DNA of 8,336 nucleotides from NCBI GenBank assembly GCA_018715025.1, contig DVMK01000108.1, positions 1 through 8,336 on the forward strand, read 5' to 3'. Positions 1-6,048 of the stretch are shown piece by piece. The notes under the pieces were generated by a model. It was not told where the DNA came from and ran no database searches. It worked only from the letters and a program-made list of their open reading frames with translations. The stretch's first letter is position 1, and every line of letters starts with the position of its first letter. A program made the translations under genes and the position numbers. Source of the stretch: Candidatus Caccousia avistercoris. GTDB lineage: Bacteria > Bacillota > Clostridia > Oscillospirales > Acutalibacteraceae.

Positions 1-246
1 GTGAAGCTCTGCCACTTCATAATATAAGGTGCCGCAGCAGCACTGCAAAAATCCAGCGAATCCACCCTCCGTCTCAACGACATAGAATTGCCCGGTAGAC
101 GTCCAGTCGTTTTCAAAGTCTTTTCGCTGGTAATCCTCGTCCCACCCCCAAATCCTTTCTACATACGGGCGGACATCTTCCGCCTTGAGCGCATAGATCC
201 TATCATGGTCATCCCGGGTCGCCGAGCGAATACTGTAATCCTTCAT
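1..246 (-). CDS. GNAT-family N-acetyltransferase, N-terminal part (runs off left edge)
   Basis: This leftward gene starts at the ATG at 246-244, and only its first 82 codons are in the window. The start is set by a perfect AGGAGGT ribosome binding site at 256-262, nine bases upstream. The protein opens MKDYSIRSATRDD, followed by a YVERIWGWDEDYQ segment (about residues 30-42) and a strand FYVVETEGGFAGFLQ. This matches the N-terminal half of small GNAT acetyltransferases: a first strand ending in an acidic pair, the helix 1-2 region, then the beta2-beta3 hairpin. The acetyl-CoA binding motif A lies beyond the edge, so neither catalytic competence nor substrate can be judged. GNAT proteins move an acetyl group from acetyl-CoA to an amine. 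GC content of the visible part is about 52%, clearly below its neighbours (roughly 60-70%). It is on the same strand as rlmD but 195 bases away, so an operon link is uncertain. Confidence 0.8.
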   Translation of the reverse strand, partial: MKDYSIRSATRDDHDRIYALKAEDVRPYVERIWGWDEDYQRKDFENDWTSTGQFYVVETEGGFAGFLQCCCGTLYYEVAELH

Positions 247-441
247 GGCTGTTTTACCTCCTCTTAAAACGCCGGATCGCCTCTCCGGAAGCCGATTTCC
301 TTCCCGGCAGACACCTCGCTTCTTCCCCTGACCATTACCATTCTCCCTGCAGCCGGCCCGTGCTTTCGCTTTACCCGAGAAGCATTGCAGGAACGACAAT
401 TTTGAACCCGGATTTTCCCCAGCACAGGCGTCCTGTTCCGT

Positions 442-1719
442 TCATAGGCGGCCCCTTCGGGCCTCCGGCGCAGCCATATCCTCCCGTGCGGTCCTCTGCT
501 GCACTTTTTTCAGGCTATTTTCTTCCTTCTGCAGAAGCACAACCGTCTCCACATGCTCCGTCCAGGGGAACATGTCTACGGGCTGGGCGGTGAGGGCGCG
601 GTAGCCGTGGGCCGTGAGGAAGCGCAGGTCGCGGGCCTGGGTTTCCGGATTGCAGGAAATGTACACCACCCGCTGGGGGCCCAGCCGGGCCAGGGCCGAG
701 AGGAACGCCTGGCTGCTGCCCGCCCGGGGCGGATCCAGAAAGACCACGCCGGCGGACTCCCCCTCCTGGGCCATGGCGGTCATGAATTCCCCTGCGTCGC
801 CGGCGTAAAAGCGGGCGTTGGCAATGCGGTTGCGCCTGGCGTTGGTAATGGCGTCGCGCACCGCGTCCCGGTTTAATTCCACGCCGATGACGCGGCCCGC
901 CTGCCGGCTGGCTGCCAGACCGATGGTGCCCACGCCGCAGTAGGCGTCCACAACCGTTTCCTGCCCGGTAAGGCCCGCCAGGGAGATGGCGGTGCGGTAC
1001 AGCACCTCGGTCTGCACCGGGTTGATTTGGTAGAAGGATTTGGCGGAAATGCGGAAGGTGAGCCCGCACAGCACGTCCTCAATATAGCCGGGGCCGTACA
1101 GCACGCGCTCGTCCTCCCCCAGCACCAGGCTGGTGTGCATTTTGTTCACGTTCAGCAGGATGGTGGTGATTTCCGGGTGAAGGCGGAGCAGGGCCTTGAC
1201 GAAATTGTTCCGGGAAGGGAAAACCGGGGAGGAGGTCACCAGCACCACCATCACCTGGCCGGTGGAAAAGCCCCTTTTGACCAGCACATGGCGCAGCAGG
1301 CCCCGCTCGGCCGCCTCGTCGTAGGGGGTGATGCGGAAGCTCTTCATCATCTTCCGAATATCCACAATAATCCGGTCGGCCGTCTCGTCCTCAATCTGGC
1401 AGCTGTCCACCGGCACCACCCGGTGGGTGCTGGACTGGTACACGCCAGAGACCGGAGCCCCGCCGCGGCCGGGGGCGAAAGCCGCCTGCACCTTGTTCCG
1501 GTAATGGTAGGGGTGTTCCATGCCCAGAATGGGCGCAACCTGGCAGAAGGGAGAAAGCAGCCGCTCTACCCTCGCCTGCTTCCAGGCAAGCTGGCGGGGG
1601 TATTCCATATTCTGCAGCTGGCAGCCGCCGCATTTGCGGAAATGGGGGCAGCGGTCCTGGCGGGGCCGTTCCGCCCAGCCTTCCGCCGGTTTGTTTTGCT
1701 TCGTTTCCATGTGGGGCAC
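442..1719 (-). CDS. rlmD: 23S rRNA (uracil-C5)-methyltransferase, RlmD/RlmCD type
   Basis: This is a class I SAM-dependent RNA methyltransferase of the TrmA/RumA (COG2265) family, which makes 5-methyluridine in 23S rRNA. I chose the GTG start at 1719 because an AAAGGAGG site (1729-1736) lies nine bases upstream; an in-frame ATG at 1710 is 18 bases away and a TTG at 1758 falls inside a terminator. From the GTG the protein has 425 residues. Visible motifs are four [4Fe-4S] cysteines (C24, C30, C33 in CPHFRKCGGC, and C107), SAM motif I VDAYCGVGTIGL (257-268), DPPR (329-332), the catalytic cysteine C356 in SCNP, and the conserved HVE glutamate (E391), the presumed general base. Only about 23 residues precede the cluster, so the usual N-terminal TRAM RNA-binding domain is absent. 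A basic tail of about 30 residues follows the fold. Gram-positive relatives may modify U747, U1939 or both, and sequence alone does not decide this. The 37-base gap from the ridA terminator leaves little room for an independent promoter. Confidence 0.93.
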   Translation of the reverse strand: MPHMETKQNKPAEGWAERPRQDRCPHFRKCGGCQLQNMEYPRQLAWKQARVERLLSPFCQVAPILGMEHPYHYRNKVQAAFAPGRGGAPVSGVYQSSTHRVVPVDSCQIEDETADRIIVDIRKMMKSFRITPYDEAAERGLLRHVLVKRGFSTGQVMVVLVTSSPVFPSRNNFVKALLRLHPEITTILLNVNKMHTSLVLGEDERVLYGPGYIEDVLCGLTFRISAKSFYQINPVQTEVLYRTAISLAGLTGQETVVDAYCGVGTIGLAASRQAGRVIGVELNRDAVRDAITNARRNRIANARFYAGDAGEFMTAMAQEGESAGVVFLDPPRAGSSQAFLSALARLGPQRVVYISCNPETQARDLRFLTAHGYRALTAQPVDMFPWTEHVETVVLLQKEENSLKKVQQRTAREDMAAPEARRGRL

Positions 1720-1756
1720 AGAGAGCGCCCTCCTTTCTGTGTGTTGCCGCAGGCAC

Positions 1757-1791
1757 AAAAAAGGCGGAAAGCCTTTTGCCCTTCCGCCTTT
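1757..1791 (-). terminator. Rho-independent terminator after ridA
   Basis: Read leftward, a 10-bp perfect stem (1782-1791 with 1760-1769) with a 12-base loop is followed by a run of six T (complement of 1757-1762, partly inside the stem). It begins five bases after the ridA stop codon. The downstream arm can also pair with a closer AAAAGGC segment (complement of 1771-1777), giving an alternative 7-bp hairpin. The rlmD start lies only 37 bases beyond it, so it may work as a leaky terminator or attenuator for rlmD. Confidence 0.8.
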
Positions 1792-1795
1792 CCCG

Positions 1796-2176
1796 TTACT
1801 TTTTCACCGCAATGGCTTCCGCCTCAAACAGCGCCCCCTTCGGCAGGGCGGCCGCCTGCACGCAGGAGCGCGCCGGGGGATCCTGCTGGAAATAGCGGGC
1901 GTAAATCTCGTTGATTTCCGCGAAATCCTTCATATCGGCCAGGAACACGGTGGTTTTCACCACGTCGCAGTAGTCCATACCGGCGGCCCGCAGGACGGCG
2001 CCCAGGTTTTTCAGGGACTGCTCCGCCTGCTCGCCCACGGTTTCCGGCAAAACCCCGGTGGCCGGGTCAAGGCCAAGCTGGCCGGAAAGGTACAGGACGC
2101 CGTCTGCCAGCACCGCGTGGGAATAGGGCCCTACCGCTGCCGGCGCATCCTTTGCCAGAATCGTCTGATTTTTCAT
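1796..2176 (-). CDS. ridA: RidA family 2-iminobutanoate/2-iminopropanoate deaminase
   Basis: This is a 126-residue protein of the YjgF/YER057c/UK114 (RidA) family, the usual full length. RidA is a cytosolic homotrimer that hydrolyses reactive enamine/imine intermediates released by PLP enzymes such as threonine dehydratase to 2-oxo acids and ammonia, protecting other PLP enzymes. Visible family signs are GPYSHAV (Y18), the strand LYLSGQLGLDP, the signature PARSCVQAAALPKGALFEAE with the active-site arginine R103 that binds the substrate carboxylate, and E120 near the end, which corresponds to the E. coli active-site glutamate. I chose the ATG at 2176 because a GGGGG purine tract (2185-2189) lies eight bases upstream; an in-frame ATG two codons earlier sits too close to that tract. 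The gene has its own extended -10 promoter and its own terminator, so it can be a single-gene transcript between rarA and rlmD. The catalytic type is confident; the metabolic partner in this organism is unknown. Confidence 0.95.
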   Translation of the reverse strand: MKNQTILAKDAPAAVGPYSHAVLADGVLYLSGQLGLDPATGVLPETVGEQAEQSLKNLGAVLRAAGMDYCDVVKTTVFLADMKDFAEINEIYARYFQQDPPARSCVQAAALPKGALFEAEAIAVKK

Positions 2177-2207
2177 AACCATTTCCCCCAATCGTTCGTT
2201 TTCCTTC

Positions 2208-2236
2208 ATTATAGCAGAAACCAAAACCGTATGCAA
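2208..2236 (-). promoter_or_regulatory. Extended -10 promoter for ridA
   Basis: Leftward, a perfect TATAAT -10 (complement of 2208-2213) is preceded by TGC, giving an extended -10. A weak -35 TTGCAT (complement of 2231-2236) lies at 17-base spacing. Predicted transcription would begin near 2201 and leave a leader of about 25 bases before the ridA ATG. Confidence 0.75.
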
Positions 2237-2242
2237 ACCGGT

Positions 2243-2286
2243 TTCCGCCCCGCCGCTTCCCGCCTTCCGCCCCGCCGCTTCCCGCC
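2243..2286. repeat. Perfect tandem duplication of a 22-bp GC-rich unit
   Basis: The unit at 2243-2264 is repeated without mismatch at 2265-2286, between the rarA stop and the ridA promoter. It is very C-rich on the plus strand. The second copy supplies the left arm of a hairpin, CCGCCGC (2272-2278) with GCGGCGG (2290-2296), followed on the plus strand by CTTTTT. Read leftward, the same hairpin lies just after the rarA stop codon but has no T run. It may be a simple replication-slippage duplication. Confidence 0.85.
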
Positions 2287-2301
2287 TCTGCGGCGGCTTT
2301 T

Positions 2302-3672
2302 TCAGCCCTTTTCCTTCCCGGCGGGGGCGCTGTCCGGCGGCGGCGCCTGCTCTGCCTGCCCGCCGCCGGCGCGGAAGGCCAGGACGGCCTCCAGCTTCTG
2401 CTTGGCGCGGGCCTCGCTTCCCAGGCCGGTGGGGAAGTAGTACCGCTTCCCCGCCAGGGAGGGGGGCATGCACTCCATGCGGGCAACCTTCTCCTGGGTA
2501 TCGTGGGCGTAGAGGTAGCCCTTGCCGTAGTCCAGCTCCTTCATCAGGGCGGTGGGGGCGTTCCGCAGCGCCAGAGGCACAGGCTCGTCCAGCATGGTGA
2601 GGGCGTCCCGCTTGGCGGCCTCGTAGGCGGTGTACACCGCGTTGGAGCGCGGCGCCAGGGAAAGGTACACCACCGCGTGGGCCAGGTGTACATTGCACTC
2701 CGGCATCCCCAAAAAGTGGCTGGCCTGGTAAGCGGCCAGGGCGATCTCCAGGGCGCGGCTGTCCGCCAGGCCAATGTCCTCGCTGGCGAAGCGGATCAGG
2801 CGGCGGGCCACATAGAGGGGATCCTCCCCCGCCTCCAGCATGCGGGCCAGCCAGTAGAGGGCGGCGTCAGGGTCGCTGTTGCGCATGGACTTGTGCAGGG
2901 CGGAAATCAGGTTGTAATGCTCTTCGCCGTTTTTGTCGTAGAGCAGGGATTTTTTGGAGGTGCACTGCTCCAGCAGCTCCCGGTCCACGGTGACGGCGCT
3001 CCCCTTCCTTCGCCCGTTGAGGACGGCCATCTCCAGGGTGTTCAGGGCGGTGCGGGCGTCCCCGTTGGCAAAGCGGGCGATCATCTCCAGCAGGGAACCG
3101 TCTATGCGCACCTCCTGGCCGCCGAATCCGCGGGGGTCCTGCAGGGCCGCCCGGAGCAGGCCGCAGAGCTCCTCCGCGGTGAGGGCGTTCAGCACAAACA
3201 CCTTGCAGCGGGAAAGCAGGGCAGAGTTGATTTCAAAGGAAGGGTTCTCGGTGGTGGCCCCAATGAGGATGATGCTGCCCTTCTCCACGTAAGGCAGGAA
3301 GGCGTCCTGCTGGGCCTTGTTGAAGCGGTGGATCTCGTCCACAAACAGGATGGTCTTTTCCCCGAAGCGGCGGTTCTGCTCCGCCTGCTGCATCACCTCG
3401 CGGATCTCCTTGATGCCGCTGGTGACGGCGCTGAAATCGATGAAGGAGGCCCTGGTGCGGTGGGCGATGATGCGGGCCAGGGTGGTTTTTCCCACGCCGG
3501 GCGGCCCCCAGAAGATGAGGGAAGAGACCTGGTCGGAATCGATGAGCTGCCGCAGTACCTTGCCCGGCCCCAGCAGGTGCCGCTGGCCGGCGAATTCCTC
3601 CAGGGTGCGCGGGCGCATGCGGGTGGCCAGGGGCTCGCCGCCCCGGGCGTCAAAAAAGCTGCTTTGCTCCAT
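2302..3672 (-). CDS. rarA: Replication-associated recombination protein A (RarA/MgsA) AAA+ ATPase
   Basis: This is a 456-residue AAA+ ATPase of the RarA/MgsA/WRNIP1 family, a cytosolic tetramer that acts at stalled or damaged replication forks and at single-stranded DNA gaps. In order it shows an N-terminal MRPRTLEEFAGQRHLLG segment (19-35), Walker A GPPGVGKTT (56-64), Walker B ILFVDEIHRF (108-117), sensor 1 GATTENPS (138-145), sensor 2 GDARTALN (204-211, R207), and then the MgsA-type C-terminal oligomerisation region starting around YDKNGEEHYNLISALHKS (245-262). A short Ala/Pro-rich tail ends the protein. I chose the ATG at 3672 from the GGGAGGG site at 3681-3687, eight bases upstream; the upstream in-frame ATG at 3708 has no such site. 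A weak promoter lies just upstream, divergent from that of pgk. RarA is often annotated as a Holliday junction helicase-like protein because of its resemblance to RuvB; the C-terminal domain separates it from RuvB. Nothing appears truncated. Confidence 0.96.
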   Translation of the reverse strand: MEQSSFFDARGGEPLATRMRPRTLEEFAGQRHLLGPGKVLRQLIDSDQVSSLIFWGPPGVGKTTLARIIAHRTRASFIDFSAVTSGIKEIREVMQQAEQNRRFGEKTILFVDEIHRFNKAQQDAFLPYVEKGSIILIGATTENPSFEINSALLSRCKVFVLNALTAEELCGLLRAALQDPRGFGGQEVRIDGSLLEMIARFANGDARTALNTLEMAVLNGRRKGSAVTVDRELLEQCTSKKSLLYDKNGEEHYNLISALHKSMRNSDPDAALYWLARMLEAGEDPLYVARRLIRFASEDIGLADSRALEIALAAYQASHFLGMPECNVHLAHAVVYLSLAPRSNAVYTAYEAAKRDALTMLDEPVPLALRNAPTALMKELDYGKGYLYAHDTQEKVARMECMPPSLAGKRYYFPTGLGSEARAKQKLEAVLAFRAGGGQAEQAPPPDSAPAGKEKG

Positions 3673-3703
3673 ATCTGGTTCCCTCCCAATGCGTTCTGCC
3701 TTC

Positions 3704-3732
3704 AGCATAGCACAGGCGCGGCCGGGGCGCAA
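3704..3732 (-). promoter_or_regulatory. Possible extended -10 promoter for rarA
   Basis: Leftward, TATGCT (complement of 3704-3709) is preceded by TGC, giving an extended -10. TTGCGC (complement of 3727-3732) sits 17 bases upstream as a poor -35. A start near 3697 would give a leader of about 25 bases to the rarA ATG. The geometry matches the ridA promoter, but the hexamers are weaker. Confidence 0.45.
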
Positions 3733-3833
3733 GGGGACGGGCAAAAGAAACGAAGGCCCGGCCGGGATTTTGCCGCAGGGCTGTAAAATCGTTCTAAATT
3801 TAACGAAAGGCGCTGATTTGAACAGGAAATCTC

Positions 3834-3862
3834 TTGAAAAGCGCAGTCTGCCATTGTATAAT
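3834..3862 (+). promoter_or_regulatory. Sigma-A-type promoter for the pgk-tpiA-gpmI operon
   Basis: TTGAAA (3834-3839) and a perfect TATAAT (3857-3862) are separated by exactly 17 bases, which is near consensus. Transcription would begin near 3869, leaving a leader of about 48 bases. An AT-rich patch (3782-3806) lies further upstream, and a second, poorer pair (TTGCCG at 3770-3775, TCTAAA at 3793-3798, 17-base spacing) could be a minor promoter. Confidence 0.88.
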
Positions 3863-3916
3863 AAGAGTGCTCAGTTGTGCAAATCATTCCAAGTGGAATT
3901 AAAGGAGTGCTGTTAC

Positions 3917-5110
3917 ATGAATTATCTCAACAAGAAGACCGTTGAAGATATCGACGTAGCCGGCAAGAGAGTGCTTGTCCGCTGCGACTTCAACGTTCCG
4001 TTCGATGCGGAGGGCAACATTACCGACCCCAAGCGCATCGACGAGGCCCTGAAGACCATTAAGTACCTGATCTCCAAGAACGCCAAGGTGATCCTGTGCT
4101 CTCATCTGGGCCGCCCGAAGGGCGAGTTCAACATGAAGTACTCCCTGGCCCCCGTCGCCGCGTACCTGTCCAAGGCCCTGGGGCAGGAGGTCAAAATGGC
4201 GAAGGACGTTGTGGGCGAGAGCGCCAAGAGCATTGCCGCTTCCCTGCAGGACGGCGAGGTAGAGCTGATCGAGAACGTCCGCTTCCACAAGGAAGAAGAG
4301 AAGAACGACCCCGCCTTCTCCAAGGAGCTGGCTTCCCTGGCTGACATTTATGTAAACGACGCCTTCGGCACGGCCCACCGGGCCCATGCCTCCACCGCCG
4401 GCGTGGCCGACTACCTGCCCGCCGTGTGCGGCTACCTGATCCAGAAGGAAATCACCATTATGGGCGGGGCCCTCACCGACCCCAAGCGCCCCTTCGTGGC
4501 TATTCTGGGCGGCGCCAAGGTCTCTGACAAGATCGGCGTCATCAACAACCTGCTGGACAAGGTTGACACCCTCATCATCGGCGGCGGCATGGCCTACACC
4601 TTCATGAACGCCCTGGGCTACTCCATCGGCACCTCCATCTGCGAGGCGGACAAGGTGGAGCTGGCGAAGGACATGATGGCCAAGGCCAAGGAGAAGGGCG
4701 TCAAGTTCCTCATCCCCGTGGACAACGTGGTGGGCAAGGAGTACAAGCCCGACACCGAGCACATGACGGTGAACTCTGACAACATCCCCGACGGCTGGAT
4801 GGGCCTGGACATCGGCCCCAAGACCTGCGAGCTGTTCTCCGGCGCTGTGAAGGGCGCGGGCACCGTGGTGTGGAACGGCCCCATGGGCGTTTCTGAATGG
4901 GACAACTTCGCAGCCGGCACCATTGCGGTGGCCAAGGCTGTGGCTGAGAGCGGCGCCATCTCCATCATCGGCGGCGGCGACTCTGCGGCTGCTGTGGAGA
5001 AGCTGGGCTTCGCCGACAAGATGACCCACATTTCCACCGGCGGCGGCGCTTCCCTGGAATTCCTGGAGGGCAAGGTGCTGCCCGGCATCGCCTGCCTGAA
5101 CGACAAATAA
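3917..5110 (+). CDS. pgk: Phosphoglycerate kinase
   Basis: This 397-residue enzyme has the normal bacterial length. It catalyses reversible transfer of the acyl phosphate of 1,3-bisphosphoglycerate to ADP, giving 3-phosphoglycerate and ATP, the first ATP-forming step of glycolysis. Visible motifs are RCDFNVP (22-28) and SHLGRP (62-67) for substrate binding, the basic-patch residues R40 and R122, NDAFGTAHRAHAS (147-159), GGAKVSDK with K201, and, in the nucleotide domain, GPMG (321-324), GGGDSAAAV (352-360) and STGGGASLEFLEGK (373-386). The ATG is fixed by AAGGAG at 3902-3907, nine bases upstream. Codon choice is strongly biased (AAG, CTG, GGC, AAC), as expected for a highly expressed protein. 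It is the first gene of the operon and directly follows a near-consensus promoter. The usual upstream partner gapA is not present; rarA lies there instead, on the opposite strand. Confidence 0.98.
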   Translation: MNYLNKKTVEDIDVAGKRVLVRCDFNVPFDAEGNITDPKRIDEALKTIKYLISKNAKVILCSHLGRPKGEFNMKYSLAPVAAYLSKALGQEVKMAKDVVGESAKSIAASLQDGEVELIENVRFHKEEEKNDPAFSKELASLADIYVNDAFGTAHRAHASTAGVADYLPAVCGYLIQKEITIMGGALTDPKRPFVAILGGAKVSDKIGVINNLLDKVDTLIIGGGMAYTFMNALGYSIGTSICEADKVELAKDMMAKAKEKGVKFLIPVDNVVGKEYKPDTEHMTVNSDNIPDGWMGLDIGPKTCELFSGAVKGAGTVVWNGPMGVSEWDNFAAGTIAVAKAVAESGAISIIGGGDSAAAVEKLGFADKMTHISTGGGASLEFLEGKVLPGIACLNDK

Positions 5111-5126
5111 TTTTATCCGCACATGA

Positions 5127-5159
5127 GGAGGGGGCGGGGCGCTCTGCCCCGCCCCCTTT
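5127..5159 (+). terminator. GC-only stem-loop between pgk and tpiA (leaky terminator or mRNA element)
   Basis: An 11-bp perfect stem of G and C only (5130-5140 with 5146-5156) closes the loop GCTCT and is extended by an A-T pair and two G-T pairs. Only three T follow before CCGG, so it is a weak terminator at best. It begins 17 bases after the pgk stop. It could lower tpiA-gpmI expression relative to pgk, or protect or define a 3' end of pgk mRNA. Confidence 0.6.
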
Positions 5160-5198
5160 CCGGTCTCTGCAATCTTGATGAAAAAGGAGCGTTTTACT

Positions 5199-5966
5199 AT
5201 GAATAAGGCACTGAGAAAGGCCGTCATCGCCGGCAACTGGAAAATGAACAAGACCCCGGCGGAGGCGAAAGAGCTGCTGGAGGGTATTCTGCCCCTGGTG
5301 AAGGACGCCGGGTGCGACGTGGTGGCCTGCGTCCCCTTTGTAGACCTGCAGACCGCCCTGGAAACCACCGCGGGCAGCAACGTGAAAATCGGCGCGGAAA
5401 ACTGCCACTGGGAGGCTTCCGGCGCTTACACCGGTGAAATTTCCGCCCCCATGCTGGCGGCCATGAACGTGCCCTATGTGATCATCGGCCACAGCGAGCG
5501 GCGCACCTACTTCGGCGAAACCGACGTCACCGTGAACAAGCGCGTCCAGGCCGCTCTGAAGAACGGCCTCACCGTCATCCTCTGCGTGGGCGAGTACCTG
5601 GAGCAGCGGGAGCAGGGCATTACCGGCGAGGTGGTGGCCATGCAGACCAAGATCGACCTGCAGGGCGTCACCGCTGAGGAGCTGAAGCGCGTCATCATCG
5701 CCTACGAGCCTGTGTGGGCCATCGGCACCGGCAAAACCGCCACGGCAGAGCAGGCCAACGAGGTATGCGCCCTCATCCGCGCCACCATCGCCCAGCTGTA
5801 CAGCCAGGCGGACGCAGACGCCATCACCATCCAGTACGGCGGCTCTATGAACGCCAAGAACGCGGAGGAGCTGCTGGACCAGCCGGACGTGGACGGCGGC
5901 CTCATCGGCGGCGCTTCTTTGAAGCCTGAGGACTTCGCGGCCATTGTGAAGGCCGCTTCCCGGTAA
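5199..5966 (+). CDS. tpiA: Triosephosphate isomerase
   Basis: This 255-residue TIM-barrel enzyme, a cytosolic homodimer, interconverts dihydroxyacetone phosphate and glyceraldehyde 3-phosphate. Active-site residues are all present: N13 and K15 in GNWKMN (12-17), electrophilic H98 in GHSERR, catalytic base E170 at the start of the mobile loop in AYEPVWAIGTGKTAT (168-182), and the phosphate-gripping YGGS (213-216) and GGLIGGAS (233-240). I chose the ATG at 5199 because AAAAAGGAG (5181-5189) lies nine bases upstream; in-frame starts at 5175 (TTG) and 5178 (ATG) precede that site and would add only a few residues. The gene follows pgk by 88 bases that include a strong GC stem-loop, and precedes gpmI by 82 bases that include another. 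The usual CVGE-T/S-LEQRE segment reads CVGEYLEQREQG here (129-140), a mild substitution outside the catalytic residues. Confidence 0.98.
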   Translation: MNKALRKAVIAGNWKMNKTPAEAKELLEGILPLVKDAGCDVVACVPFVDLQTALETTAGSNVKIGAENCHWEASGAYTGEISAPMLAAMNVPYVIIGHSERRTYFGETDVTVNKRVQAALKNGLTVILCVGEYLEQREQGITGEVVAMQTKIDLQGVTAEELKRVIIAYEPVWAIGTGKTATAEQANEVCALIRATIAQLYSQADADAITIQYGGSMNAKNAEELLDQPDVDGGLIGGASLKPEDFAAIVKAASR

Positions 5967-5978
5967 CGAGCGAGAAAC

Positions 5979-6023
5979 GGAGGGCGGCCATCCTCTTGGC
6001 AGGGCGGCCGCTCCCTTTCTTTT
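5979..6023 (+). terminator. Imperfect stem-loop with T-rich tail between tpiA and gpmI
   Basis: A 9-bp stem with a two-base bulge (GGAG/CTCC, 5979-5982 with 6011-6014; CGGCC/GGCCG, 5985-5989 with 6006-6010) encloses a 16-base loop. It is followed by CTTTCTTTTC, a terminator-like tail. The sequence AGGGCGGCC occurs twice in it, at 5981-5989 and 6001-6009. It lies between two co-oriented operon genes, so it probably allows substantial read-through. Confidence 0.5.
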
Positions 6024-6048
6024 CACTGAATAGGAGGTTTTGACAGTT

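Noticed and set aside
3757..3766. Perfect 10-base palindrome CCCGGCCGGG between rarA and pgk
   Set aside because: It has no loop, such short palindromes are frequent in GC-rich DNA, and it is not placed at either promoter.
2503..3786. Rightward open frame of 427 codons antisense to rarA
   Set aside because: It mirrors the rarA codons, is rich in Val/Gly/Gln/His, and has no recognisable domain.
3899..5380. Leftward open frame of 493 codons antisense to pgk and the start of tpiA
   Set aside because: It spans two supported genes and the stem-loop between them, with shadow-like composition and no ribosome binding site tied to a sensible start.
6040..6045. TTGACA just before gpmI as a -35 box for an internal promoter
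   Set aside because: At 17-base spacing there is no acceptable -10 hexamer, and the start point would fall inside the gpmI coding region.
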